Assembly: GCF_001591485.1 (NCBI RefSeq)
Contig: NZ_BCUZ01000003.1
Span: forward strand, 1-64,000
Length of the DNA stretch: 64,000 nucleotides
Source: Neobacillus fumarioli NBRC 102428
Lineage (GTDB): Bacteria > Bacillota > Bacilli > Bacillales > Cytobacillaceae
Reading direction: 5' to 3'
How positions within the stretch are numbered: the stretch's first letter is position 1; every line of letters starts with the position of its first letter. Below are positions 48,212-58,824 of this stretch, piece after piece. The notes under the pieces were generated by a model. That model saw only the letters and a list, made by a program, of their open reading frames with translations, did not search any database and was not told where the DNA came from. A program made the position numbers and the translations under genes.

Positions 48212-49209
48212 GGTGCCGGCACCTCCATACCGAAATGATGATACGCGCTAGCTGTTACGATTCTTCCTCTAGGTGTCCGCTGCAAAAAGCCAATTTGCAG
48301 CAAATATGGCTCGTAAACATCCTCAATTGTCTCCGCTTCCTCTCCGATCGAGGCAGCAATTGTATCCAATCCGACAGGGCCCCCGCGAAATTTCTCCATG
48401 ATACCTTTCAATAGTTTATGGTCAATATGATCAAGACCCAGCCGGTCCACTTGCAGCAGTTCCAGTGCTTCTTGTGCCAATGCAAGATGAATTGTCCCAT
48501 CTCCCTTTACTTGAGCAAAATCTCTCACCCTTCGCAACAGTCGGTTGGCAATTCTTGGAGTCCCTCTTGCACGCCTGGCAATTTCTGCGGCAGATGCATC
48601 ATCAATCTCTGTGTTGAACAATTCAGCTGTTCGCTCGACAATGCTTTTCAATTCTACTTCTTTATAATACTCGAGACGGCTCAAAACTCCAAATCGATCC
48701 CGAAGCGGAGCTGATAATGAGCCTGCTCTGGTTGTGGCACCGACTAATGTAAATGGCGGCAAATCAAGGCGCACTGATCTTGCCGTCGGCCCTTTACCGA
48801 TGACGATATCAAGGCAAAAATCCTCCATCGCGGGATACAGTACTTCTTCGATCGTCCTTGCTAGCCTGTGTATTTCGTCAATAAACAGGACATCCCCTGG
48901 CTCAAGGGCCGTAAGAACGGCTGCTAAATCACCTGGCCGCTCAATGGCCGGTCCCGAAGTTGTGCGAATATTGACGCCCATTTCGTTCGCAATGATCATC
49001 GCAAGTGTTGTTTTACCCAAACCAGGGGGGCCGTAAAGCAGGACGTGGTCCAGTGTTTCGTTGCGGAGTTTCGCTGCTTTAATGAATATTTGTAAATTTT
49101 CCTTTACTTGATGCTGGCCGATATATTGCTTTAACGTCTGTGGTCTAAGACTTTGCTCAAAGCTTTGCTCCCCTTCATTAACCTCACTTGATATAATTCG
49201 GTCTTCCAT
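48208..49209 (-). CDS. ruvB: Holliday junction helicase motor RuvB
   Basis: A 333-residue AAA+ ATPase that drives branch migration with RuvA. Walker [13 protein letters not shown], Walker [10 protein letters not shown], sensor 1 [19 protein letters not shown] and a C-terminal winged helix ([17 protein letters not shown]) are all present. It lies 10 bases after ruvA. Confidence 0.97.
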   Translation of the reverse strand: MEDRIISSEVNEGEQSFEQSLRPQTLKQYIGQHQVKENLQIFIKAAKLRNETLDHVLLYGPPGLGKTTLAMIIANEMGVNIRTTSGPAIERPGDLAAVLTALEPGDVLFIDEIHRLARTIEEVLYPAMEDFCLDIVIGKGPTARSVRLDLPPFTLVGATTRAGSLSAPLRDRFGVLSRLEYYKEVELKSIVERTAELFNTEIDDASAAEIARRARGTPRIANRLLRRVRDFAQVKGDGTIHLALAQEALELLQVDRLGLDHIDHKLLKGIMEKFRGGPVGLDTIAASIGEEAETIEDVYEPYLLQIGFLQRTPRGRIVTASAYHHFGMEVPAP

Positions 49210-49219
49210 GCGTCATCAC

Positions 49220-49831
49220 CTATTTTAAAAGCATCTTTAAGGCCATTTTAATATATTGATCGGTCGTAAGCTTTTCTTTCTTAAGTTCCGGCGAAATTTT
49301 CTTAATTTCTTTTTCCGAATAGCCAAGCGCTTTTAATGCAAGAACCGCCTCTTCAAAATCCGTATTTTTTGTCTCTATTTTCAAAGTAATCTCATTAGCA
49401 TTAAATAAATTCGGAAAATAGTCGGGAACAACGTCCTGAAGTTTTCCTTTTAAATCAAGAATCATTTGCCTTGCCGTTTTCTTGCCAACCCCCGGGAATT
49501 TAACAAGGAAGGATTCATCCTCATCTTCGATTGCCTGAACCACCTGTTCCACTTCACCGGAAGCAAGAACCGCCAATGCCCCTTTCGGACCGATTCCGGA
49601 AACATTTAATAATTTCGTAAACAGTTTCTTCTCTTCCCTTGTTTCAAAACCGTACAAAGCCATAAGGTCCTCGCGGACATAATGATATGTATAAACTGTT
49701 ACCATTGTTTCCATTTTACTTGCATAAATAAACGGGTTTGGAGTCGTTATTTGATAGCCGATCCCATTATTTTCAATCACCAAATACTCGGGTCCGACAA
49801 ATATAACAGTTCCTTTTATATAGTCAAACAA
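49220..49831 (-). CDS. ruvA: Holliday junction-binding protein RuvA
   Basis: A 203-residue protein that binds Holliday junctions as a tetramer. It has an N-terminal OB-fold ([20 protein letters not shown]), two helix-hairpin-helix motifs ([17 protein letters not shown] and [21 protein letters not shown]) and a C-terminal RuvB-binding domain. TTG start behind GGGGAGAG. Confidence 0.96.
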   Translation of the reverse strand: MFDYIKGTVIFVGPEYLVIENNGIGYQITTPNPFIYASKMETMVTVYTYHYVREDLMALYGFETREEKKLFTKLLNVSGIGPKGALAVLASGEVEQVVQAIEDEDESFLVKFPGVGKKTARQMILDLKGKLQDVVPDYFPNLFNANEITLKIETKNTDFEEAVLALKALGYSEKEIKKISPELKKEKLTTDQYIKMALKMLLK

Positions 49832-49896
49832 GCCTATTCTCTCCCCTGTTTTCTAGAGCGCACTAAATTTTATTTTATCACACAATATAAATGTAT

Positions 49897-49934
49897 GAAA
49901 AAAATCAGCCTGAAAAAGATATCAAGCTGATTTT
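49897..49934 (-). terminator. Terminator after bofC
   Basis: An AAAATCAGC-type stem (49901-49910 with 49925-49934, one imperfect pair) followed by T-rich sequence on the minus strand, 13 bases after the bofC stop. Confidence 0.8.
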
Positions 49935-49946
49935 GCACAAAGCTTT

Positions 49947-50492
49947 TTATTCTTTTTTTATAGAGTAAGGCTTAAAAGTTTCTAATACTTGAACATACCG
50001 ATCTTTTGTAAGAATCGGAATTCCCTGCATTAGTTCCTCCTGCTTCTTGCTCTCAAGCCTTTTCATATCGATTTGGAAAAAAGATTGAATGATCCGTGAA
50101 TGATCCGGTCTTCCGTTAAAAATGGTTAAAACTCCGTCTTTCGTTATTCCAAAGAAACCGTTCGCTTTTAATAAAGGAGAAATATCATCAACCTGTTTTC
50201 TAAAAACCATCTTGGTCTTATCCCTGCTTACGAGTCGCCACTCTTCGTATTTCGCCCAAAAATCCTCCATCGACCAGCAGGTTTCTTTCACTACTTCCTG
50301 ACTTACTTCACCATCAAGATAACTCCGCTCTAATATCACGGTTATGTGCAGAGGTTCCTTTTCCAGCTGATCATCTAATCTCGCGGCAATACCTACCCAT
50401 GGGAATCCAATGAAACTTCCAATAGAAATGAAGCATATGACAGAAAATGTGGCTGCACGAACCCAAGGCACTGTCATCCAATTGAACCTCAT
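49947..50492 (-). CDS. bofC: Intercompartmental signalling factor BofC
   Basis: A 181-residue exported protein. An N-terminal hydrophobic segment (AATFSVICFISIGSFIGFPW) acts as signal or anchor. The mature part matches BofC: ITVILERSYLDGEVSQE and RKQVDDISPLLKANGFFGI. In B. subtilis BofC is made in the forespore and restrains SpoIVB, and so the SigK checkpoint run by SpoIVFA/B, both also in this window. The start is the ATG behind AGAGGTG; the GTG 9 bases upstream overlaps that site. Confidence 0.88.
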   Translation of the reverse strand: MRFNWMTVPWVRAATFSVICFISIGSFIGFPWVGIAARLDDQLEKEPLHITVILERSYLDGEVSQEVVKETCWSMEDFWAKYEEWRLVSRDKTKMVFRKQVDDISPLLKANGFFGITKDGVLTIFNGRPDHSRIIQSFFQIDMKRLESKKQEELMQGIPILTKDRYVQVLETFKPYSIKKE

Positions 50493-50804
50493 GCAAATCA
50501 CCTCTTTAGGTTGGAATTGAACACATTACTGTTCTAGTTTAACCTTATTTTGTCTTTTTATCCTGAGGAAAGCTGGTGCCGGTATTGGCTCTCGAAGCCG
50601 AGAGAAATTACAAGATTCATGTTCCAATCTATTGGATTGGCTCTTCAATTCGGCATTAAAACTCAACTTTCGGGTTCCAATCAGATCCTTTTACGTCATA
50701 CTCATAAATTTGTTTGAAAAGGCATAAGTTTTTATGAAGAATATTAGCAATTTGCCTATTTCCACATACACTATATGGACTTATGCCATAGGAGGGAAAT
50801 CAGA
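50493..50804. other. bofC-safA divergent intergenic region
   Basis: A 312-base gap carrying the divergent upstream regions of bofC and safA. A CTCTCG/CGAGAG hairpin lies near 50588-50603. CATACACTATA, similar to the -10 of mother-cell sigma factors, lies near 50766, about 35 bases before safA, but I could not fit a matching -35. No open frame is convincing. Confidence 0.4.
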
Positions 50805-52283
50805 GTGAAGATCCATATCGTACAGAAAGGGGATACTCTTTGGAAGATCGCCAAGAAGTACGGCGTGAATTTTGAAGAGCTGAAGAAACTTAATTCACAG
50901 CTCAGTAACCCTGATATGATTATGCCCGGAATGAAAATAAAAGTTCCTACTTCTGGTGGAACGATCAAGAAAGAAACTTCACATAATCCAGGGCCGGGGG
51001 TTAAGAAAGAGATTCCGCTTGAGCACCCGTTTGCCAAAGAAAAGCCGATCAAAGAAGTACCTGTAAAAGAAGTGCCTGTTAAAGAAATACCGGTGAAAGA
51101 AATACCTAAAAAAGAAATACCGATTAAAGAAGTACCTATTAAGGAAGTTCCAAAAAAAGAACTGCCAATTCTTAAAGAAACACCAAAAGCGCCCTATACT
51201 CCGAAAATGCCCCTGCAAGTAGTCCCTGAAATAGATATTAATAATTACTACATGATGAATATGCAAAATATGAAAATTGAACAACCACAGCTGCCACCTA
51301 AACCTGCCAATATTCTTCCAGAAGTTAAAGAAGTTCCGAAGAAAGAAATACCTATCCCGGCACCGCCACCGGTGCAAGAAATTCCGTGCCAGCCGCAGGA
51401 ATATTGTGTTCCGGTGACACCCATTTTGCCTGGTCCCGGATTTTGTCCGCCATATGGAGGTTTCGCACCGACGCCAGCGCCGACAATGCCATATATGCCT
51501 CACTCGGGCTATTTGGACCCGGGGGTGCCTATGAGCACTGACCCTGTATACGGCGTACCTCCAGGTGCTGTTGGGCCAGCGTATGTACCTGGGCACTACG
51601 ATATGGAATCATCATCATTCATGCCACAGGTACCAGTTGTAAATCCGGCATATAACCCAGGATATCCGGGAGGAGGGGTACCAGGAGGAGTAATGGGAGC
51701 ACCAGGCCAAACATCAGCTTATTCAGCTCCGCCGGGATACAGTCAAATTCCTGCATCCTATCCGGGGGGATATGAACAGCTGCCTCCAAGTTACCAAACA
51801 GGTTATCCGGCAGGATATGCGCCGATGCCACAAGGATATCCTGCAGGGTATGAACCAATGACACAAAGTTATCCGGCAGGTTATCACGGAGGATATGTTC
51901 CCGGAACTCCAGCAGGGCAATATACAGCCCAAGGTTATGCCCAGATTCCATATGGTTATCCGCCATTAAGGGAAAATGGAGAATTTGATATGCGGGAAAC
52001 AGCAGCTGCCGAAGCCAACACGCCAATTCAAATCACACAACATTATCATCAAGAACAAGGATTGCCGGTTGGCACTGGTTCCATGGCAGACTGCGGCTGC
52101 GGCGATCCTGCACCAGGAGCAGTACCAGCAGGAACACAGCCAAACTTTGTGCCGCCGACACCGCCGATTTACAGTGCACCATATACGGGTTCTGCAGCCC
52201 AACCGCCGTTTATGAATCCATATGGTATGGGACCGGTTGGAACAGCTTACGGTATGCCGGGTTACCCTGATGAAAGTAGCTAA
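50805..52283 (+). CDS. safA: Spore morphogenetic protein SafA (LysM, repeat-rich)
   Basis: A 492-residue protein that organises the inner spore coat on the cortex. An N-terminal LysM domain (residues 1-48, HIVQKGDTLWKIAKKYGV) binds peptidoglycan. Residues about 80-121 are a run of K-E-V/I-P-x pentapeptides. The rest is rich in Pro, Gly, Tyr and Met with YPAGY-type repeats (about 315-390), and a CGCG pair occurs late. GTG start behind GGAGG. It is longer than the B. subtilis protein (387 aa), the added length being low-complexity repeats. ysxE overlaps its end. Confidence 0.9.
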   Translation: MKIHIVQKGDTLWKIAKKYGVNFEELKKLNSQLSNPDMIMPGMKIKVPTSGGTIKKETSHNPGPGVKKEIPLEHPFAKEKPIKEVPVKEVPVKEIPVKEIPKKEIPIKEVPIKEVPKKELPILKETPKAPYTPKMPLQVVPEIDINNYYMMNMQNMKIEQPQLPPKPANILPEVKEVPKKEIPIPAPPPVQEIPCQPQEYCVPVTPILPGPGFCPPYGGFAPTPAPTMPYMPHSGYLDPGVPMSTDPVYGVPPGAVGPAYVPGHYDMESSSFMPQVPVVNPAYNPGYPGGGVPGGVMGAPGQTSAYSAPPGYSQIPASYPGGYEQLPPSYQTGYPAGYAPMPQGYPAGYEPMTQSYPAGYHGGYVPGTPAGQYTAQGYAQIPYGYPPLRENGEFDMRETAAAEANTPIQITQHYHQEQGLPVGTGSMADCGCGDPAPGAVPAGTQPNFVPPTPPIYSAPYTGSAAQPPFMNPYGMGPVGTAYGMPGYPDESS

Positions 52284-53271
52284 TTCAAAGTCAAATCATA
52301 ATGGAGACGATGCTTATTTTGATCGTCTCTTCTCTTATTTTCGTTCACAGTTTACTGAAAAAATTACCCGGTTTGTTCCAATCAAAAGTTCCGTTATTTT
52401 ACTGGAAACAAAAAAACATACCTATATTGTGAAAGGATTCTCATCTGTAAAGCGGCTTAAGCTCCAAGAAGCGTTTACGGCTACATTAAGAAAAGAAGGG
52501 TTTTTGAATACGTATTTATTTTTAACCCCGCCTGTGAAAGAACCTCTTTTTTTCGAAGGAACGTATTTCGGCTGCATGGAGTATATTTCTCCACATAAAA
52601 CAGCCTTCTCTTTTCATACGCAAAAGAATCGCCAGGAAGGATTAGATTTACTTGCCCAATTTCACCAAGCAACTAGGGCATTTGTACAGCGTTATCGAAC
52701 ACTGCTTCCATATGGAGACCTGAGGGGGAAATGGCTGGAAAGACTGCAAATGTTCTTAAATAATCTTCCCCTTCTCGAATATTTTATAAAAGAACCATTT
52801 ATTTCAGAAATGACGGACTGGGCCAGTTGGTCACTTTCAGGGTTTGACCGACATCAGGGAAGTTTAAAAGAACCGCAAGTTATTCTTCATGGCGATGTTG
52901 CCCATCATAATTTTATACGCGACCAAGCCGGTGACTTAAGGCTTATTGATTTTGACTTGATGAATATCGGTCCACCGAGTTTTGACTATTTACAATACGC
53001 CAATCGGATCCTGCCATATATCGATTGGTCATTTGAAAAATTATTCAGCCATAAACAGTTTCATTCATATATGCATGATCCTGCCTTTTTATACGCCTTA
53101 GCCTATCCGGCTGATGTTTTTCGCGAATGGAACCGGATTATTAGAGAAAAATCTTATTCAAACCAAAAAATTTTTAAACAAGTAATGGATCTGTCCATTG
53201 GCCAGTTTTACGCAAGAAAAAAATTTGTTGAGAGGTTAAAGGACCGGTTGAACGAATCTTATGGTCATTAG
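52270..53271 (+). CDS. ysxE: Spore coat protein YsxE (CotS-type kinase fold)
   Basis: A 333-residue member of the CotS/YsxE branch of the aminoglycoside-phosphotransferase/choline-kinase fold. The catalytic-loop-like VILHGDVAHHNFI and the metal-loop-like LIDFDLMNIGPPSFD are kept, although kinase activity has not been assigned to the family as far as I know. The ATG chosen lies 14 bases inside safA in another frame and has a weak ribosome binding site, so translation is probably coupled to safA. Confidence 0.87.
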   Translation: MKVANSKSNHNGDDAYFDRLFSYFRSQFTEKITRFVPIKSSVILLETKKHTYIVKGFSSVKRLKLQEAFTATLRKEGFLNTYLFLTPPVKEPLFFEGTYFGCMEYISPHKTAFSFHTQKNRQEGLDLLAQFHQATRAFVQRYRTLLPYGDLRGKWLERLQMFLNNLPLLEYFIKEPFISEMTDWASWSLSGFDRHQGSLKEPQVILHGDVAHHNFIRDQAGDLRLIDFDLMNIGPPSFDYLQYANRILPYIDWSFEKLFSHKQFHSYMHDPAFLYALAYPADVFREWNRIIREKSYSNQKIFKQVMDLSIGQFYARKKFVERLKDRLNESYGH

Positions 53272-53280
53272 TGGAAGAAT

Positions 53281-53354
53281 GAAAAACCCCTTCAAGCAAC
53301 ACTCTAATAATGAGCATGTATAAATGCTCAAGGCTTATTTTGAGGGGGTTTTTC
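53281..53354 (+). other. Nested hairpin spanning the ysxE end and the next gene's ribosome binding site
   Basis: Outer arms 53281-53295 and 53340-53354 (15 bp, one G-T pair) enclose an inner perfect hairpin TGAGCAT/ATGCTCA (53311-53317 with 53324-53330). The 3' arm contains GAGGGGG, the ribosome binding site of the lipoprotein gene, followed by TTTTT. It could be both the ysxE terminator and a translation lock. Confidence 0.7.
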
Positions 53355-53356
53355 GC

Positions 53357-54025
53357 TTGAATAAAAGACAGTGGATGATCATTCCTCTTTCGGCCCTAAT
53401 GATATTAGGCATTTCAGGCTGTTCGAATAACCGTACAGCTGTCAACGATACACGGGTTGGGTATTATACGAATGAAAATCACCCGGTCACTGAATATGAA
53501 ATGTTACGTGACAATGACGGTCCCATTACGGAGTTTATGGATCATACTTTTGGAGATGAAGGTCGTCTTCAGCGTGAGCAAAAACAAAGAATGCTGAAGA
53601 TTCGAGACGAAAATGGCAATCCGAAAAATCCCACCACTCCTTTAGCTGAAACAGATAAAAATTTTTTCCAGCGGGATAACCGCTTCAGTACAAGTGATTC
53701 TAATTACCATGGGCATCTAAATAGAAAAATTGGAAATGCCGGAACCGTCACTCATCCGGATTTTCAAGAAACCATCACTAATCGAATCAGAGCAAGAGTG
53801 TCTGGCATGGAGAATGTTCGCAGCATTCGCTCTGTCACTTACGGGAACATTGTGACAGTTTCTGTTGTGTTAAATGACAACCGAAGGGCTGCGCAAACTA
53901 AACAGGCTATTCGAGATGCTGTGAAACCGTATGTCCACGGTAAGACAGTAAATGTTGACATTGATGAAGGAACTATCGGCCGAGATCGCAATATCAATAA
54001 CGAGATCCCGCAGCGGATTCCTTAA
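53357..54025 (+). CDS. YhcN/YlaJ-family sporulation lipoprotein
   Basis: A 222-residue lipoprotein. The start is a TTG 8 bases after GAGGGGG. A signal peptide (KRQWMIIPLSALMILG) ends in the lipobox ISGC. The C-terminal half has the YhcN/YlaJ domain that includes TNRIRARVSGMENVRSIRSVTYGNIVTVSV-like strands (about residues 140-175). In B. subtilis such lipoproteins are made in the forespore and help germination. Its own terminator follows. Confidence 0.82.
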   Translation: MNKRQWMIIPLSALMILGISGCSNNRTAVNDTRVGYYTNENHPVTEYEMLRDNDGPITEFMDHTFGDEGRLQREQKQRMLKIRDENGNPKNPTTPLAETDKNFFQRDNRFSTSDSNYHGHLNRKIGNAGTVTHPDFQETITNRIRARVSGMENVRSIRSVTYGNIVTVSVVLNDNRRAAQTKQAIRDAVKPYVHGKTVNVDIDEGTIGRDRNINNEIPQRIP

Positions 54026-54029
54026 AATA

Positions 54030-54082
54030 GAGGGGCTGTCCAATAAATCGGCTTTTGAGCTATTGGATGGCCCTTTTATTTT
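54030..54082 (+). terminator. Terminator after the lipoprotein gene
   Basis: A 12-bp stem (54033-54044 with 54062-54073, GGGCTGTCCAAT paired with ATTGGATGGCCC, one G-T) followed by TTTTATTTT. Confidence 0.85.
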
Positions 54083-54194
54083 GGAAAATTTTCCATTAAG
54101 ACTATTCAGATAGCACTGCCAATCCTTCACTTGAAAAACCGATCTACTAAAATTATGTTAAAATGAAGTAATAATATGGTTTAGGAGGATTGCT

Positions 54195-54731
54195 ATGACC
54201 GAAACAAAAAAGATCTTGGGAGAAGAAAGGAGGGCGTTTATATTACAGTTATTGAAAAACAGTGCGGAGCCGCTGACCGGGAGCGACCTTGCTTCGAGGA
54301 CAAATGTTAGCAGACAGGTGATTGTCGGTGACATTACGCTGCTTAAAGCTAAGAATGAGCCGATATTAGCCACGAGCCAGGGCTATATATATTTAAAACA
54401 AGATAACGCCATTCCATCTTACGAAAGAACAATTGCCTGCCGCCACTCTCCTGAAGAAACAGAAAAAGAACTCAATCTCATCGTGGACCATGGAGTGACG
54501 GTGAAAGATGTAAAAATTGAACATGCTGTTTATGGAGATTTAACCGCTTCGATTATGGTGTCAAACCGGCAGGACGTAAAGCAGTTTATGGAAAAAATCC
54601 GCTCGACAAAAGCGTCTCTGCTGTCGGAATTAACCGGTGGCATACACCTTCACACGATTTCAGCCGAAAACACAGCCGCACTGGATCAAGTGGAAGCTGC
54701 GTTAAAAAAAGCAGGATTGTTAATGGAATAA
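54195..54731 (+). CDS. niaR: Niacin-responsive transcriptional repressor NiaR
   Basis: A 178-residue regulator with an N-terminal helix-turn-helix (EPLTGSDLASRTNVSRQVIVGDI) and a C-terminal 3H domain. The 3H histidines appear in CRHSPEE, VDHGV and HLHTIS. NiaR represses NAD-synthesis (nad) genes when nicotinic acid is plentiful. In B. subtilis it lies next to the nad genes; none is in this window. Ribosome binding site TAGGAGG. Confidence 0.9.
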   Translation: MTETKKILGEERRAFILQLLKNSAEPLTGSDLASRTNVSRQVIVGDITLLKAKNEPILATSQGYIYLKQDNAIPSYERTIACRHSPEETEKELNLIVDHGVTVKDVKIEHAVYGDLTASIMVSNRQDVKQFMEKIRSTKASLLSELTGGIHLHTISAENTAALDQVEAALKKAGLLME

Positions 54732-54733
54732 CA

Positions 54734-54766
54734 AAAGGACCCAGTTTACTTAAGCGGGTCCTTTCT
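54734..54766. terminator. Bidirectional terminator between niaR and pheA
   Basis: AAAGGACCC/GGGTCCTTT (54734-54742 with 54756-54764), flanked by T on both strands, between the convergent genes. Confidence 0.88.
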
Positions 54767-54771
54767 TTACT

Positions 54772-55626
54772 TTAATCAGATTCCACCATTAGAGCAGGAT
54801 AGCTTCCCAGTATTCTGACACTGCAGCCGAGGGCCTCCATTTCAGCAATGGCACCAGGTATCAGTACTTCGTCAAGCTTCATTTGGACATCAATAATGAA
54901 GAAATAATTGCCAATCCCTGTTTTCATTGGCCTTGATTCAATTTTTGAAAGATTTAGTTTTCTCCAGGCAAAAGCAGATAATACTTGATGCAATGCCCCA
55001 GCCTGATCTGAAGGAAGGGTCACCATCAGTGTCGTTTTATAATGCGATGAACCGCTGATTGTTTCAAAATCGATTTCTTTGTCCGATAAAATAACAAACC
55101 GGGTATGGTTATAGTCAAAATCATGAATGTTTCGCGCGACGAGCGCCAGTCCATATTCTTTCGCGGCATATTCATTCGCAATCGCTGCCGCATTGATTTC
55201 CGGTGTATTCATCACCATCAGCGCTGCTTGAGCTGTAGAAGAAACACTTTCCAATGGGACCCCTTTAAAATGCTTATGTAAAAATTGATAACACTGGGCA
55301 ATAGCGTGAGAATGGCTGTATATCTTGCTAACTTCCTGCCATTTTTCCGCATTTGCCGGATGAACCATTAAATGCTGTTTAACCGGGATCGTAATTTCCC
55401 CGACAATCGGCAGCTGAACGACATGTGTTAAATAATCCAGTGTAATATTTACAGTACCCTCTAGGGCGTTTTCCAGCGGAACTACCACCAAATCCACTTC
55501 TTGATCGGCTGCAGCATCGATACATTCCGCAATCGTACGATACGGAACAGCTGCAAATTCCGAAAAAACCATCTTTACCGGCAATTCGCTGAATGTTGCC
55601 TTTGGTCCTAAATAACCCACTTTCAC
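54772..55626 (-). CDS. pheA: Prephenate dehydratase PheA
   Basis: A 284-residue enzyme that converts prephenate to phenylpyruvate in phenylalanine synthesis. The catalytic dehydratase domain carries VDLVVVPLENALEGTVN and the key threonine in YNHTRFVIL. The C-terminal ACT domain (GALHQVLSAFAWRKLNLSKIESRP) gives phenylalanine feedback control. GTG start behind AGGGAG. In the same window phenylalanine dehydrogenase makes phenylpyruvate from the other side, so the two must be kept apart by regulation. Confidence 0.95.
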   Translation of the reverse strand: MKVGYLGPKATFSELPVKMVFSEFAAVPYRTIAECIDAAADQEVDLVVVPLENALEGTVNITLDYLTHVVQLPIVGEITIPVKQHLMVHPANAEKWQEVSKIYSHSHAIAQCYQFLHKHFKGVPLESVSSTAQAALMVMNTPEINAAAIANEYAAKEYGLALVARNIHDFDYNHTRFVILSDKEIDFETISGSSHYKTTLMVTLPSDQAGALHQVLSAFAWRKLNLSKIESRPMKTGIGNYFFIIDVQMKLDEVLIPGAIAEMEALGCSVRILGSYPALMVESD

Positions 55627-55664
55627 GACTCTCGTCTCCCTTTCCAAAGAAAGCTGGGCAGCGG

Positions 55665-56114
55665 TTATGCACCTGTTCCCAGCACTTCAACTTTTTGTAC
55701 AAATTCCAGCTTTCTTAATTCAGAAAGCAGTCCATCCATCTCGGTCGTCATATTGGCTGTGTTTATTGACAGTGTGACATTTGCTCTTCCCTGAAGCGGA
55801 ATGGTTTGATGGATGGTTAACACATTGCAGCCAGAAGCAGCCACAACCCCTAACAGCTTTGACAGGGTACCCCGCCGGTCCTCTAAATGGAAGAAAAGCG
55901 AAACAATTTTTTCTTTTGAAATCGTTGAAAAAGGAAATACAGTATCTCTATATTTATAAAAAGCACTTCTGCTTAAATCCACCTTTTGAACCGCTTCACC
56001 GATAGATTCCACTATGCCCCGTTCAAGCATATCCTTTGCTTCGATTGTTTTTTTCATTGCTTCCGGTAGTATATCTTCACGGACTAAATAAAATTTTTTA
56101 CTGAAATCAGCCAT
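55665..56114 (-). CDS. pheB: ACT domain-containing protein PheB
   Basis: A 149-residue protein with a short N-terminal part ([20 protein letters not shown]) and a C-terminal ACT domain ([29 protein letters not shown]). PheB is conserved beside pheA in Bacillus, but its reaction is not established. The start is the ATG behind GGGAGAGGTG; an upstream reading of 11 residues has no site. It lies 38 bases after obgE and before pheA. Confidence 0.9.
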   Translation of the reverse strand: MADFSKKFYLVREDILPEAMKKTIEAKDMLERGIVESIGEAVQKVDLSRSAFYKYRDTVFPFSTISKEKIVSLFFHLEDRRGTLSKLLGVVAASGCNVLTIHQTIPLQGRANVTLSINTANMTTEMDGLLSELRKLEFVQKVEVLGTGA

Positions 56115-56152
56115 TTTCACCTCTCCCTTAACCACAGAGGAGCCCATTCTTC

Positions 56153-57457
<1,305 letters not shown>

Positions 57458-57467
57458 TTAGCACATT

Positions 57468-58004
57468 CTACAAAAAAGGCATGAAAACCTCCAGTGCGAG
57501 TTCGTTTTCAAAAAATCCCCTAACGGTAACAATAACCATGTCTTTTTGTTCAGCCAGGAATTTCTCAATTGGTTTTTTATTTATTATTATCCCGTTAAAA
57601 TCAAAAAAGAATCGGATTCCCTCTGCCTGAGGTGCAATCGTAATAAATAAATGATTTTCATGAAAAATTTCAATCGCTTGATTTAAGCTGATAAAAAAAT
57701 TTTTTGTCCAATCAGCCAAGACTTCATCTTGAATGTTAAACGCTTCTTGGTCCTCTAATACTTCATATTCTAGTCTAAAAGCATTTTCATTCCAATTCGC
57801 TTTTAACAGTAATGAAGCGAATTGGGGCATGGGGAGATTTGACAGCTTTGTTTCTTGCAGTGCTTCAATCACAATTTCATCAATGACTGACTTGGCCCGG
57901 TCAATGCGGTCTAAATCCAAATTCCCCTTTATAAGCTGCAGCCTATTTAACCAATCATGGCGTGAATGCCTTAGTACCTCGATCATATCCCACTCTTTCT
58001 TCAT
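57468..58004 (-). CDS. spo0B: Sporulation initiation phosphotransferase Spo0B
   Basis: A 178-residue phosphotransferase that passes phosphate from Spo0F to Spo0A. The four-helix-bundle histidine box is LRHSRHDWLNRLQLIKGNL; the histidine of SRHDW is the phosphorylated one by analogy. The C-terminal part has a degenerate kinase-like fold without a functional ATP site, as is known for Spo0B. ATG behind GGGAG. It lies 25 bases before obgE. Confidence 0.92.
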   Translation of the reverse strand: MKKEWDMIEVLRHSRHDWLNRLQLIKGNLDLDRIDRAKSVIDEIVIEALQETKLSNLPMPQFASLLLKANWNENAFRLEYEVLEDQEAFNIQDEVLADWTKNFFISLNQAIEIFHENHLFITIAPQAEGIRFFFDFNGIIINKKPIEKFLAEQKDMVIVTVRGFFENELALEVFMPFL

Positions 58005-58119
58005 ACTTACGCTCCCAAATCAGTATCACTAAACTGTTTGCTGATAGTATATCAAAAAAATACTAGGGAGTAAGCATTTTTGCGTGAAGAAAACAGAGCA
58101 TCACACAAATGAAGAAAAA

Positions 58120-58167
58120 ATTTGGAAGAAAAAGAAAGCCCTAACCCGTTTTAGGTTAGAGCTTTCT
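58120..58167 (-). terminator. Terminator after rpmA
   Basis: A 14-bp stem with one mismatch (58133-58146 with 58154-58167, AGAAAGC...AACC) followed by TTTTTCTTCC on the minus strand. It ends the rplU-prp-rpmA unit. Confidence 0.88.
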
Positions 58168-58176
58168 AAAAATCCA

Positions 58177-58479
<303 letters not shown>

Positions 58480-58812
58480 CTACGGTTTGAAAGAAATTTT
58501 TATGTGCTTACCGTAAGCTTTTTCAATCTCCTGCAATGACAGGACCATGGCTTCAAGAAGCAGCTGTACCTTCGCTGAAGTATCAACCGGAAGGTTTTCG
58601 GGAAATGCACAATGAAGATAACCCGATTCTCCCTGCTCCGCTTTTGCGGCAACACCCGTCAGCACTTCAATGGAATTAACCATGCCGAGTGTTACCGCAG
58701 ATGCACCAGCACAGACAATATCCTCGCCATGCTCAGCAAAATCGGCATGCCCCATCATTGTAAAAGATTGAATGTTTCCGGATTCTGTACGATTAATCGT
58801 TACATAAATCAT
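58480..58812 (-). CDS. prp: Ribosomal-processing cysteine protease Prp
   Basis: A 110-residue cysteine protease that trims the L27 N-terminal extension. The catalytic histidine is in MMGHADFAEHG and the cysteine in DIVCAGASAVT, with the usual spacing of the family (YsxB). Located between rplU and rpmA, 12 bases from each, as expected. Confidence 0.96.
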   Translation of the reverse strand: MIYVTINRTESGNIQSFTMMGHADFAEHGEDIVCAGASAVTLGMVNSIEVLTGVAAKAEQGESGYLHCAFPENLPVDTSAKVQLLLEAMVLSLQEIEKAYGKHIKISFKP

Positions 58813-58824
58813 CTTAGTGCAGCC

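Noticed and set aside
50730-50790. SigE promoter of safA (GAATATT and CATACACT)
   Set aside because: The two boxes are about 19 bases apart, too far for SigE; only the -10-like part is noted.
50979-51596. 205-residue open frame antisense to safA
   Set aside because: It is rich in Arg, Trp, Phe and Tyr and mirrors the pentapeptide repeats of SafA in another frame; it has no ribosome binding site and arises from repeat codon bias.
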